Shown: positions 13,784 through 23,230 of the stretch, piece after piece
Position numbering within the stretch: position 1 is the stretch's first letter
Layout of the letters: each line of letters begins with the position of its first letter
Assembly: GCF_032118995.1 (NCBI RefSeq)
Contig: NC_092649.1
Span: forward strand, 19,653,832 to 19,717,831
Reading direction: 5' to 3'
Source: Asterias amurensis
Taxonomy: Eukaryota > Echinodermata > Asteroidea > Forcipulatida > Asteriidae
Length of the DNA: 64,000 bases
Program-made: the position numbers and the translations under genes
The notes under the pieces: generated by a model
What the model was told of the DNA's origin: nothing
Database searches by the model: none
Seen by the model: only the letters and a program-made list of their open reading frames with translations

Positions 13784-14161
13784 AGGCAGTGGACACTATT
13801 GGTAATTGTCAAAGACTAGCCTTCACAGTTGGTGTATCTCAACATATGCATAAAATAACAAACATGTGAAAATTTGAGCTCAATCGCTCATCAAAGTTGC
13901 GAGATAATAATCAAAAAAGAAAACACCCTTGTCCCACGAAGTTGAGGCGTTTAGATGGTTGATTTCGAGACCTCTGGTTCTAAACTTGAGGTCTCGAAAT
14001 CAAACTCGTGGAAAATTACTTTTTTCTCCAAAACTATGGCACTTCAGAGGGAGCCGTTTCTCGCAATGTTTTATACCACCAACCTCTCCCCATTACTTAT
14101 CACCAAGAAAGGTTTTATGCTAATAATTATTTTGAGTAATTACCAATAGTGTCCACTGCCT
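13784..14161 (-). mobile_element. TTAA-family MITE, full length
   Basis: 378 bp between TTAA at 13780-13783 and 14162-14165. The termini AGGCAGTGGACACTATTGG and its complement are near perfect, so this is among the best-preserved copies. Confidence 0.9.
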
Positions 14162-15333
14162 TTAAAGTGGCTCCGAAGCAAAGATGCAAAAGAATACCTT
14201 GCTTTTGCAAATATTGGGTCGGTATTGTATATTTAATGGGTAATTATCATAGCATAGATATACATACAAAAGCCAATCTTTCTTTTGCCAGTTGTATAAC
14301 TTTGTTATGTACACTGGGCCAGTAAAGTGTTCGGATAAAACCTCAATTTAAGGTCAAACAATTTCCCCCCTCACTCTTGTTTCGTAAAAATGTAGTTGTC
14401 AAGCAGAACAGGTTGGGGCAATTAATTTCTGTGGCGCTGGCACAGGATTGGGACTGAGTCAAGTCTATGGCAACATTAGTGGCAAGGGACTTCTGAGAAC
14501 AGATACAGGGGACTTTGAAGACAGGGACATAGGACTTTTGAAGTCAAGCTCAAGGGACTTTTGAGGACAGACAGGGAACTTTTGATTCAGCACATTGTAT
14601 TGCAAGAATACTCAACGTATATCACAAGATAAAATTAATTAATTTATAAAATAAAGACAAACTTGGCATTACAGTACTCATGTAATGAATTGATTTTATT
14701 TTTAAAAGAGGAGAGTTAAAGCAAATTGTTAAGCATTTAACAGTCATGTAACAAAGAAAAAAAAATTAAATCGAATGTTTCACGTAAACAAAATTATCTC
14801 AGTGATTTCTGAAACGGTAGCTTGCTGTCAGGGGATCCTCTGCATTCCAGATGCAAAACCTCCCACATGTTAAAATTCAGAAGATTTACAAACTCTGTGG
14901 ATCACTACAAAGACAAAACTACAGGTTTGTACTCAATGTGGACTATTCCTCCAATCCTTTGGCGACTGCTTTACTTCTTTAAGAAACAATATGAAGGCTG
15001 TTTTGAGAAGATTAAATGACATGCTACCTTTATTCGGGGGGCACACTATTAATCCACTACTAGCCACCACGCGCCTGCACAATTCAAATCATGATAGTGG
15101 ATTTTGTGTGCAGTACTGAACAGATACAGATACAAAAAATCCTGAGATCAGGAAAAATCCATTGAAACAGCATGCCGGCTCCAGATGATGCGCTGACATG
15201 AAACTGCGACACGGTGCGTATCAAGAACAAACATGTTCAACGGGTGATGTTCGTACACTAGGTTGCATCAGACTGGTCTAATTATTCTGAAGTTACAAAT
15301 AATAATTCCCTTCCATCCAAAAGCTTTGGGTGA

Positions 15334-15339
15334 TTTATT
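15334..15339 (-). terminator. PQBP1: Candidate poly(A) signal of PQBP1
   Basis: AATAAA on the minus strand (TTTATT on plus), about 190 nt past the PQBP1 stop codon. It is the first canonical hexamer I found downstream. Confidence 0.45.
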
Positions 15340-15528
15340 TCAACAGTCTAAAAACTATTCCATTAATGCCTCGGTCATGAAGAACATGAAATGACGAAGC
15401 GATCCTGATGTTACTGCAACTGCCGTTTCTTGCGCCAATTAAAAGCTACCAGCCGAACCACACATGAAATAGTCAATCACAATGTCTTTATGCACATTAT
15501 TAAAAAGAACAAATTCACAATGGCTGTT

Positions 15529-18500
15529 TCATTTACCAGCATTGGCTCTTAGGACTGCACCAGGACTAGGGTAAGGTCTCATCTGAAATAGGGGTCCATT
15601 TGCCGTTACGTCTACTCCAGTCTTTGCTTCGTTTGTCTTAGGGAGACCCGAGGACCAGTTACCTCTGCAAAGAAGAAGAAGAAGTGTTTGAAAAACTGGT
15701 TTGATCCATTGGATCAAGCAAACACACATCCTCATAGATTGTTGTTGTTGTTGACGTAATGCTGATTTACAGGCAAAAATATCAAGAAATATACAATCAA
15801 AGTCAACTGTAAAAGTTTCAGCTGTATACAAAGTCTACTTGTTGAAAAAACAGCAGAAAACTGTTACAATTTTCACAAGAACCTTACCAACAAAAAAAGA
15901 ATTCAGGTCTGAATCATTTCTTAGGCTTCTGAAAGCACAAATTTTGTGCAGCAATGCTATTTTTCTTTCATTATTATTCTCTTGCTACTTCAATTGAGCC
16001 CAAGTATTTACATATTTGTTATTTTATGCTATGATATATGGTGGGATACAGAAGGTGAGAATACTGGTCTTTGACAATTACCAAAGGTGGCTAGTGCCTC
16101 TAAAGCAAAGGTTATTTACCGTGGAGTGTCGGAATAACTGCTGGGATCCATCGGATCGAGCTCATCATCTTTCTTCCGCCTCTGTCTTTGATGAGAATCT
16201 GAAATGGAGGAGAAAAAAAAAAGCTCAAGGAACTGAATAATGAAGTAATGGAACAGATTAATTTCATTTATCAATTCTGGTTGCGAAGCCAAAGATTCTT
16301 CAGAAAAACTAGCCAAGAACCCAATGCAGAGAAGACAAGGAAGGCAGTTTCAATTTTAGATGTGGGTGGAAAAATCCATAAAACTTTTCGGCAGAAAACC
16401 CAAGCAGTAAGGTCGGGACTGAGAACCCAATCCACGTAGTGTTTCAAACCAGAGTCCCAGAGGTGGAAAGTGAGCAAAGATATCAATGCGCCAACCTGAC
16501 CCCCTCCCAGAACAGTTGGTATAGACCTTTATCACGCTGTCACCATCTTGGTCATGTTCCCTGTTTTCAATGACAGTAATGAATGCTAACATTCATTGCG
16601 CATGGCACCAGACTATTATTCCAGCCTTAGTTTGGTTACAACGAGTTGGAATGGTGTAAGGTAAAGATGACCACACCAGTGCCAGTAGAATAAATAGCAA
16701 GGCAAGTACTCCAAGGAGTAAAGATGGAACCTAATAAACCACTCAAGGGATCTAGCAGAAGATCAAGTGGGGTGTCGTGGCAGAGTGGCCTAGTGGATAA
16801 GAGCACCGAACTCAAGCTCAGCCGAGTGTGGGTTCGAATCCAGGTCGTGACACTTGTGTCTCTGAGAAAGACACTTAACTATAATTGCTTCTCTCCACCC
16901 AGGGGTAAATGGGTACCTGTGAAGGCAGAGATGGTTCTTGTGATTGGTTTAGCCGAGTAGCACATATAATTGTCGCACAGGCTGTCTACTCCCCAGGGAG
17001 CTGAGATGGTTTAAGGAATGATTTAAGGCCCAGTGACCAGGGATAATAATGTTGGAAGCGCTTTGAGACACCCCTCGAGCGTGAAAAGCGCTATATAAAA
17101 ACTGGTTAGTATTATTATTCTTATTACTTACCTCTGTCTTCTCTATGAGGTCTCTGATAGGGAGATGGTCTCTCATGTCTCTCTGTTTGTTTACGTAACT
17201 CAATACCCGGCCTCATTGGACCAACCTGATTAAAGAAAAACAAATTCTTATATTAGTGTTGTATAAAGTATCTTCTTTATGTTATCCATCACACACATTC
17301 ATGCAAAACATTAGTATAGTATTAACACATTATATAATTCCAAAAGCTTGCAAATAGAATGTGTGTGGATGGAGGTCACCAAAAAGCCAAGCTTGTCGAG
17401 TGGAGTTCTTGTCGACTGGAGACCCCCTCTTTACACAATCAGCACAAAAAAAGACAAAACAATAATAATACTAACAATAATAACAACTTATTGTATAGCG
17501 CATTTTACAACAACCGTATCAATGCCTTTTGTATTATCGGTAGTGCCCTGGTCTTTAGGCCAATTACATTTCTTTAAGTATCATTGATTGATCTTATTTA
17601 CTTGTTGATTGGTATAAATTAACTCAATGATTAGTATAACTTTGTGTATAAAAATAAGCCTGAGATAAGAAAGTAACAAAATGAGAAACATATGATTGGC
17701 TGTTGCAAAAAACTTACTGATGGTGTGTTGTTTCGACCCCAGCAAAGTTGTTTTCATTTAACTTTCAAGAAAGACTCTGTTTTAAGGTGTAGGGACACTT
17801 AGCCCATCATTTAGGAGGGGTGAGAAAGGAGCTTGGGGGTAATACCGGGAGTGTACTGTGGGTGGCTAAGATGTAGGGACACTTAGCCCATTATTAAGAA
17901 GGGGTGAGAAAGGAGCTGGGGTAATACCGGGGGTATACTGTGGGTGGCTAAGATGTAGGGACACTTAGCCCATTATTAAAGGGACACACCGGCCAAATTG
18001 GGCTATTTGGGCTACAAAATAGACTAACATATGACTTCAACGGTCTTCCAGAAATGGAGAAGATCAGTCCTCAAAAGAAATCATCAAATTTAGCCGTTTT
18101 TGAGCATTTTAAGACAAAAGCGCAGGTCGCGTGTTTGTTTTAACCAAAAAGTGGTACAAACAATCACGTGACCTTCCGGGCTAGTTTTACTTTCAGCCTT
18201 TTAAAAGTTACTTACTTAACCAAATTTTAATCTTTTTTTTTACAAAATTATTTACGAATAATTGACGAAAAAGATCATGTATTCAAATTATCGCTACAAA
18301 ATGTAAATAATGGTGAAAAATCTAATGTAAGATTCACATTCAAAGAGCCCGTGTAACGGAAGCTTGTTATATGGCCGCTTTGATTTTTAAAAATAATTTT
18401 TCGCTAAATACGTGACATTTTGATGATTTTTTTATAGCAACCTTCTATAAAAACATTATTTATGATTCTACACCCTTAAATTGCGTAAACGGTGAGCCGA

Positions 18501-21500
18501 TGTCTCCCTTTAAGAAGGGGTGAGAAAGGAGCTGGGGTAATACCTGGGGTGTACTGTGGGTGGCTAAGATGTAGGGGGTCTTAGCCCATTATTAAGAAAG
18601 GGTGAGAAAGGAGCTGGGGTAATACCTGGGGTGTACTGTGGGTGGCTAAGATGTAGGGGGTCTTAGCCCATTATTAAGAAAGGGTGAGAAAGGAGCTGGG
18701 GTAATACCTGGGGTGTACTGTGGGTGGCTAAGATGTAGGGGGTCTTAGCCCATTATTAAGAAAGGGTGAGAAAGGAGCTTGGGTAATACCTGGGGTGTAC
18801 TGTGGGTGGCTAAGATGTAGGGGGTCTTAGCCCATTATTAAGAAGGGGTGAGAAAGGAGCTGGGGTAATACCTGGGGTGTACTGTGGGTGGCTCAGATGT
18901 AGGGGGTCTTAGCCCATTATTAAGAAGGGGTGAGAAAGGAGCTGGGGTAATACCTGGGGTGTACTGTGGGTGGCTCAGATGTAGGGGGTCTTAGCCAATT
19001 ATTAAGAAGGGGTGAGAAAGGAGCTGGGGTAATACCTGGGGTGTACTTTGGGTGGCTAAGATGTAGGGGGTCTTAGCCAATTATTAAGAAGGGGTGAGAA
19101 AGGAGCTGGGGTTATACCTGGGGTGTACTGTGGGTGGCTAAGATGTAGGGGGTCTTAGCCAATTATTAAGAAGGGGTGAGAAAGGAGCTGGGGTAATACC
19201 TGGGGTGTACTGTGGGTGGCTCAGATGTAGGGGGTCTTAGCCAATTATTAAGAAGGGGTGAGAAAGGAGCTGGGGTTATACCTGGGGTGTACTGTGGGTG
19301 GCTAAGATGTAGGGGGTCTTAGCCAATTATTAAGAAGGGGTGAGAAAGGAGCTGGGGTAATACCGGGGGTGTACTGTGGGTGGCTAAGATGTAGGGGGTC
19401 TTAGCCAATTATTAAGAAGGGGTGAGAAAGGAGCTGGGGTAATACCTGGGGTGTACTGTGGGTGGCTAAGATGTAGGGACACTTAGCCCACTATTTAGGA
19501 GGGGTGAGGAAGGAGCTTAATCCTGAGGGTATAAAGTGGGTAGCTAAGGTGTAGAGACACCAACGATTTTGGGGTGCTGCAGAAGAATTGGGGGTAAACT
19601 AGCCCTGGCGGCCTTACACTTTCGTTTTGTACTACAGTGACGTCCTGGACATCAGGGTACATTTCTGGGGCGGAAAATTTTTACAGCTTCATAACTCAAA
19701 TCTTACCTGCAAGAAAGCACCAATTTCAACAGATTCACATTCCATGGCAGCATATGTTTTTCTGCGGTGGGTTTTGATCGTCATATATTCTTCACAAATC
19801 CGTCATTTTCATGAAATAATGCAGCTCCCAACGTTAAGGAATTCCCATTTTTGTTTGTACTCTCACAGTCTGCCGTGTGTACGCAAGACGCACGACGCGC
19901 AAATTTTGAATTGTGTTGTTAACGCTGTGCAGTCAAGATACGGTGACCAAGAATTCATGCGTCTAAGCTTGCATCGTGCGTCTTGCACGCGAATGTATAC
20001 GCGTACGCACGACAACAGACAACACTGTGAGAAAACGATCGAAACGGGAATTTTTTAACGTTGGAAGCTGCATTATTTCACGAAAATGACGGATTTGTGA
20101 GGAAAACATGAGGACCAAAACCCACCGCAGAAAAATGTATGCCGCCATGGAATGTGAATCTGTTGAAATTAGTGGATTGTTGCAGGTAAGATTTAAGTTA
20201 TGAAGCTGTGAAATTTTTCCGCCCCAGAAACGGGCCTCAATAGTTAGGACTCTGTTCCTGTGTACAGAGAAAGAGTCCTATATAGGGCTAGGGGTAAACT
20301 AGCTTACCGATGGTGCACCATGTCTCTCTACTTGGTTTCTTGTTTCAGTTCCTGGCGGAAGTGGTTGCGGTTGAGCTTGCATCTTGGCTTTACGTTCTTG
20401 GAGTTCTTTCAGCTTCGTGGCTGATAGTGTTACTTGTGCCTTAGGATCTGAGAAATTGACAATGCATACAGTGAGTCAATGAAGTAATGTAGTTTTCGAG
20501 AAGGATGTAATTTTTTATGAATTTGATTTTGAGACCTCAGATTTAGAATTTGCGGTCTCGAAATCAACCATCTAAAAGCACACAACTTCATGTGACAAGG
20601 GTGTTTTTTCTTTCATTCTTATCTCGCAACTTCGACGACCCATTGAGCTAAAATTTTCACAGGTTTGTTATTTTATGCATATGTTGAGATACACCAAGTG
20701 AGAAGACTGGTCTTTGACAATTACCCAAGGTGGCCAGGGGTGGATTTCACAAAGAGTTAGGACTAGTCTTATCTTGGGTTAGGACAAGTTACTCGTCCTA
20801 ACTTAGGACTATCCATGCAATTTAACTCTGTGTGAAATCAACCCCCGTGCCTTTAAGTTGACATTTGTCCACAATTGCTTACCTTTAGGTGAGAGCCAGG
20901 AGACCAAATCTTTGTCCGAGTCCCAATAATAGTAATAACCACTGTTTGAAAACAAAGAGAGAGAGAGATAAAGAAAATTAATAGACTTTGTAGCGATGCA
21001 TTCAAAATGATTTCTTAAAACAGGATTTTAGCTTTGAATTTTGGTTCTTGCATGGATATTTTTTATTCAGATTTTCGGCGATATCTAAAAAAGCGACTAT
21101 GAAATGAAATTTTCACATGTTAGTTTTATTATTTTTATATATATGTATATAGGATTAAAACCTTTAAGAATTTGATATTGTAATTGCTGTGTAACAGATG
21201 GAAATCGCATCGAGGATAAGTAATGAGTATACAGTGCTATCAGTGTGGGTAAAACTAAAATAAATATATGTTGTTAGTTTATAAAGTTCTTCATAATAAT
21301 TGTAAACAAATTCGCAAGTCAGCCTTTGGCAGTGATGAAATGTTTCCTAACAAACCGATTCAAATCAAATCAAAATAAACCAAATCAACTGATTTGAAGA
21401 CACTTGCCTGATGTGATCTTTGACCTTGAACCATCCCGAGGGGAGTGTCTCGCCCGCTGCTGGCGCAACCACTACATCCTCAGTAGAGGGCGCTGTTTGT

Positions 21501-21958
21501 TGTACGGGCGTGTCATCAGAGTAGTCAACAGCTATGATTTCCTCATGTGGATCTAGATGTTTGTGAAATTAAAGATAGGATCAAATGATGCCAGAGAGAA
21601 ACAGAAGCGGGAATCTAGGCCAAATTTCATAAAGCCTGTAAGCACAAAAACTTGCTGAGCACAAAAATATTTGCTCAGTAAAAATAGGTTACCAGCTAGA
21701 ATCCCAACAGTTACCATTGCTGCTAATGGTACCCCGGTCATAATCTCTAGCAATTACTTTGTTAAAAAACACAGAGTTCTCTTAGACCCTTGGGATCAGA
21801 ACAGGATGAGAAGATACAGTTCAGCTGTGCGGCCCAATAAGTACATTCGTCCCAGGGAGAGTGGGACTGGGACAAGATGTCTCACCTTGTGAAGCGTTGT
21901 CTTCTTTAATCAGACCTCTTTTCTTAAGTCTTGCGGCTAGAGCAGCTGGGAGTGGCAT
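15529..21958 (-). CDS. PQBP1: Polyglutamine-binding protein 1 orthologue, complete CDS in 7 coding exons
   Basis: Coding exons (minus strand): 21886-21958, 21408-21552, 20883-20941, 20308-20447, 17132-17225, 16120-16198, 15529-15664. They sum to 726 nt, giving 241 residues against 265 in human. The start [11 protein letters not shown] matches the family N-terminus. A WW domain spans about residues 59-94 (W65, the YYYYW run, then DLVSWLSP). A short Arg/Lys/Glu-rich segment follows, much shorter than the vertebrate polar DR/ER repeat region. Then come the near-invariant [17 protein letters not shown], the [11 protein letters not shown] segment, and the C-terminal [12 protein letters not shown] that binds the U5 15-kDa protein (TXNL4A/DIM1). 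The protein ends GK directly after it, so the vertebrate EASRTKQQD-like tail is missing. The known role is nuclear: splicing and transcription, binding polyQ and proline-rich partners through the WW domain. The intron after the second coding exon uses a GC donor. Start and identity are secure. Confidence 0.96.
15925..16105 (+). mobile_element. TTAA-family MITE, right half, in the last PQBP1 intron
   Basis: Contains CTGAAAGCACAAATTTTGTG, a TTATTTTATGC block and GGTCTTTGACAATTACC, ending near 16105. It stops about 15 bp from the exon at 16120. Confidence 0.65.
16262..16500 (-). mobile_element. tRNA-Glu-like SINE, antisense
   Basis: Complement of the SINE at 29516-29727. It matches CCAGAGTCCCAGAGGTGGAA (tRNA head), ACCCAATCCACGTAGTG and AGAACCCAATGCAGAGAAG. 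Confidence 0.65.
16779..17118 (+). mobile_element. tRNA-Leu-like SINE, second subfamily, abutting a PQBP1 splice donor
   Basis: The tRNA-like head GTGGCAGAGTGGCCTAGTGG (box A) has a CAA anticodon-like loop and GTGTGGGTTCGAATCC (box B). The body includes CCCAGGGAGCTGAGATGG and ends GCGCTATATAAAAACTGG plus ATT repeats. Its tail ends about a dozen bases from the donor of exon 17132-17225. Confidence 0.8.
17779..19515 (+). repeat. Minisatellite, exact 82 bp unit, about 14-15 copies, in a PQBP1 intron
   Basis: Units contain TTAGCCCATTATTAAGAAGG, GGTGAGAAAGGAGCTGGGGT, AATACCTGGGGTGTACTGTG and GGTGGCTAAGATGTAGGG. Spacing of 82 bp is constant and copies differ by few bases, with variant subtypes alternating (CCC/CCA, CTAAG/CTCAG). 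The array is interrupted by the element at 17980-18509. Confidence 0.97.
17980..18509 (+). mobile_element. TTAA-flanked MITE nested in the 82 bp minisatellite
   Basis: 530 bp bounded by TTAA at 17976-17979 and 18510-18513. Ends are AGGGACACACCGGC and, inverted, AGGGAGACATCGGC. Every other minisatellite unit has ATTATTAAGAAGG at this place, so the empty site is known and shows that exactly TTAA was duplicated. No coding capacity is seen. Confidence 0.92.
19600..20300. mobile_element. Long foldback element in a PQBP1 intron
   Basis: Left arm (about 19663-19850) and right arm (about 20048-20230) are complementary: GGGGCGGAAAATTTTTACAG pairs with CTGTGAAATTTTTCCGCCCC, and CCATGGCAGCATATGTTTTT with its inverse. 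A 13 bp direct repeat GGGGTAAACTAGC (19591-19603 and 20291-20303) brackets it and may be a target duplication. A partial relative lies at 44190-44430. Confidence 0.75.
20470..20852 (+). mobile_element. TTAA-family MITE, right part, with a second MITE inside
   Basis: Internal blocks and right end GTGCCTTTAA are present; the left end is missing. Its right terminal repeat is split by the element at 20735-20847. Confidence 0.75.
20735..20847. mobile_element. AGTTAGGACTAGTC palindromic MITE
   Basis: Foldback element with ends GGGTGGATTTCACAAAGAGT and the inverse, full of TAGGACTAGTC/GACTAGTCCTA. Family copies: 31168-31291, 40850-40995, 45775-45929, 53641-54342 (split) and 63083-63172. Confidence 0.82.
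21625..21745 (+). mobile_element. GGGCCCAATTTCATAAA-type MITE, partial
   Basis: Left half of the foldback family seen complete at 57561-57757: AAATTTCATAAAGCCTGTAA, CACAAAAACTTGCT and GGTTACCAGC. Confidence 0.6.
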
Positions 21959-21984
21959 CTTCAAACTCAAGATGTACAACAAAT
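21959..21984 (-). other. PQBP1: PQBP1 5' UTR part of the first coding exon
   Basis: On the minus strand a strong acceptor (pyrimidine-rich tract ending in cctgtag) lies 26 nt upstream of the PQBP1 ATG. The start exon therefore probably begins at 21984 and the rest of the 5' UTR is on a separate exon. Inferred from splice consensus only. Confidence 0.6.
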
Positions 21985-22024
21985 CTACAGGCAATGGCAA
22001 AAGAAAAGATGGCGATCAGATTAA

Positions 22025-22429
22025 AGGAACACATTGCCTTGGATCGGTCGAGTTGGTCTTTAAACATCGTATATAACCGTTTGTTATAAAATGCATATAT
22101 GCCTATGGGTAGAAAGATGTTGTGAAAGTAGAATACAATGATCCAAACATACATGCCTCTAAATTGCACGGTTTTCCTTTTACCTCGTCGACTAACACGG
22201 TCGGCCATTTATGGGAGTCAAATTTTTTTTTTTGACTCCCATAAATGGCCGACCGTGTTAGTTCGCACAGTAAAAGGAAAACCATACAATTTTGAGGCAA
22301 ATTTGTGTGGATCATTGTATTCTACTTTTAGGACATCTTTCCAACCATATGCATTTTATAAAAAACGGCTACAAACGCTTTTTATAGACCAACTCGTCCG
22401 ATCCAACGATTCCAAGGCAACGTGTTCCT
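22025..22429. mobile_element. 405 bp near-perfect foldback element, TTAA flanked, in PQBP1 intron 1
   Basis: TTAA at 22021-22024 and 22430-22433. The arms pair over almost their whole length around a T-run at about 22225: GGCCATTTATGGGAGTCAAA faces TTTGACTCCCATAAATGGCC, and the outer ends AGGAACACATTGCCTTGGAT match the complement of the right end. No open frame of note. Confidence 0.9.
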
Positions 22430-22742
22430 TTAAGTGTGATCACATGGGATAAATCAATTTTCCTTAAAACTTATTTTTTAAATGTCATTTATTTATGCAC
22501 CCCCCCCCCCCCACCAATCCCCCAATTTGTATCCCATGGTTCCCAAAATCATCTTGCCCATTCTAATTCTTCTCTTGGATTGGAATGGATAATCATTCTT
22601 TCATGAATAAATTAATTAATATTAAAAGTACTTATAAACCCTGGTTTGGTGCTCTGTCTGTATATATTATAGTTTTTGCCAAAGAACTTTTTAATCAAAA
22701 TTAAGTCGAGTGAATATTTAGAGTGAAACAAGTGAAACTTAC

Positions 22743-22850
22743 GTTTTGTTATTATATCTGCTGACGACTTCTAGCTGCATTCGGTCCGCGACGAGTGTGG
22801 ACTTTTCACCATGAAGTACAAAATATCTATAACCCATGGACCATAAGAAG
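22743..22850 (-). other. PQBP1: Putative non-coding first exon of PQBP1
   Basis: A consensus donor (AAC followed by GTAAGT on the minus strand) ends at 22743. It would splice to the acceptor at 21984. The upstream boundary, meaning the transcription start, cannot be read from sequence, so 22850 is only an estimate. The intervening intron contains the 405 bp foldback element at 22025-22429. Confidence 0.45.
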
Positions 22851-23230
22851 TTTTACCCACAATGCCGTAAAGCAAACTTGTCGATTTATTTGTCAGATTT
22901 TGCCGTGCCATCAAAATAGTTTTCAAATTTCTTCCTTTTTAGCTTGAAAAACGTTACTTGTACCCTCTAGTTTCGTTGGTATATTATTTTTTTCACCACT
23001 TCTTGCTTCATTAAGATCAATAAAACAACTGAAATAAAATTATGATCAAAGTTGGTTTCATCTTATATTGGATGGAGTTTAGTCTTTTTCCTCTCATATA
23101 CATCGATTGAGGGCGCTATTCATTTATTTAATGGTCAAGGAAACGTGTCCCCCCAAAATTATAAGTCGATAAAATCGAGTCAAGTTTACTCTGCAATTAC
23201 GCTCTTAAAAACAATTTTTAGCTTCTCGAC
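22851..23230. promoter_or_regulatory. Probable divergent promoter between PQBP1 and the hydrolase-like gene
   Basis: The likely PQBP1 first exon (minus strand) and the hydrolase-like start codon at 23231 (plus strand) point away from each other with under 0.5 kb between them. I see no TATA box or clear initiator that decides a start site. A shared bidirectional promoter is inferred from geometry alone. Confidence 0.4.

Larger units (their letters stand above)
1..15528. other. Gene-free, repeat-rich interval
   Basis: I find no exon with conserved protein signal on either strand. Open frames here are short and fall in repeats or low-complexity DNA. The supported contents are given as separate repeat entries; the rest is AT-rich DNA without recognisable structure. 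Confidence 0.6.

Noticed and set aside
19627..20058. 143-codon plus-strand open frame
   Set aside because: Lies in the long foldback element; the mirrored frame on the other strand ([11 protein letters not shown]) shows it arises from the inverted arms.
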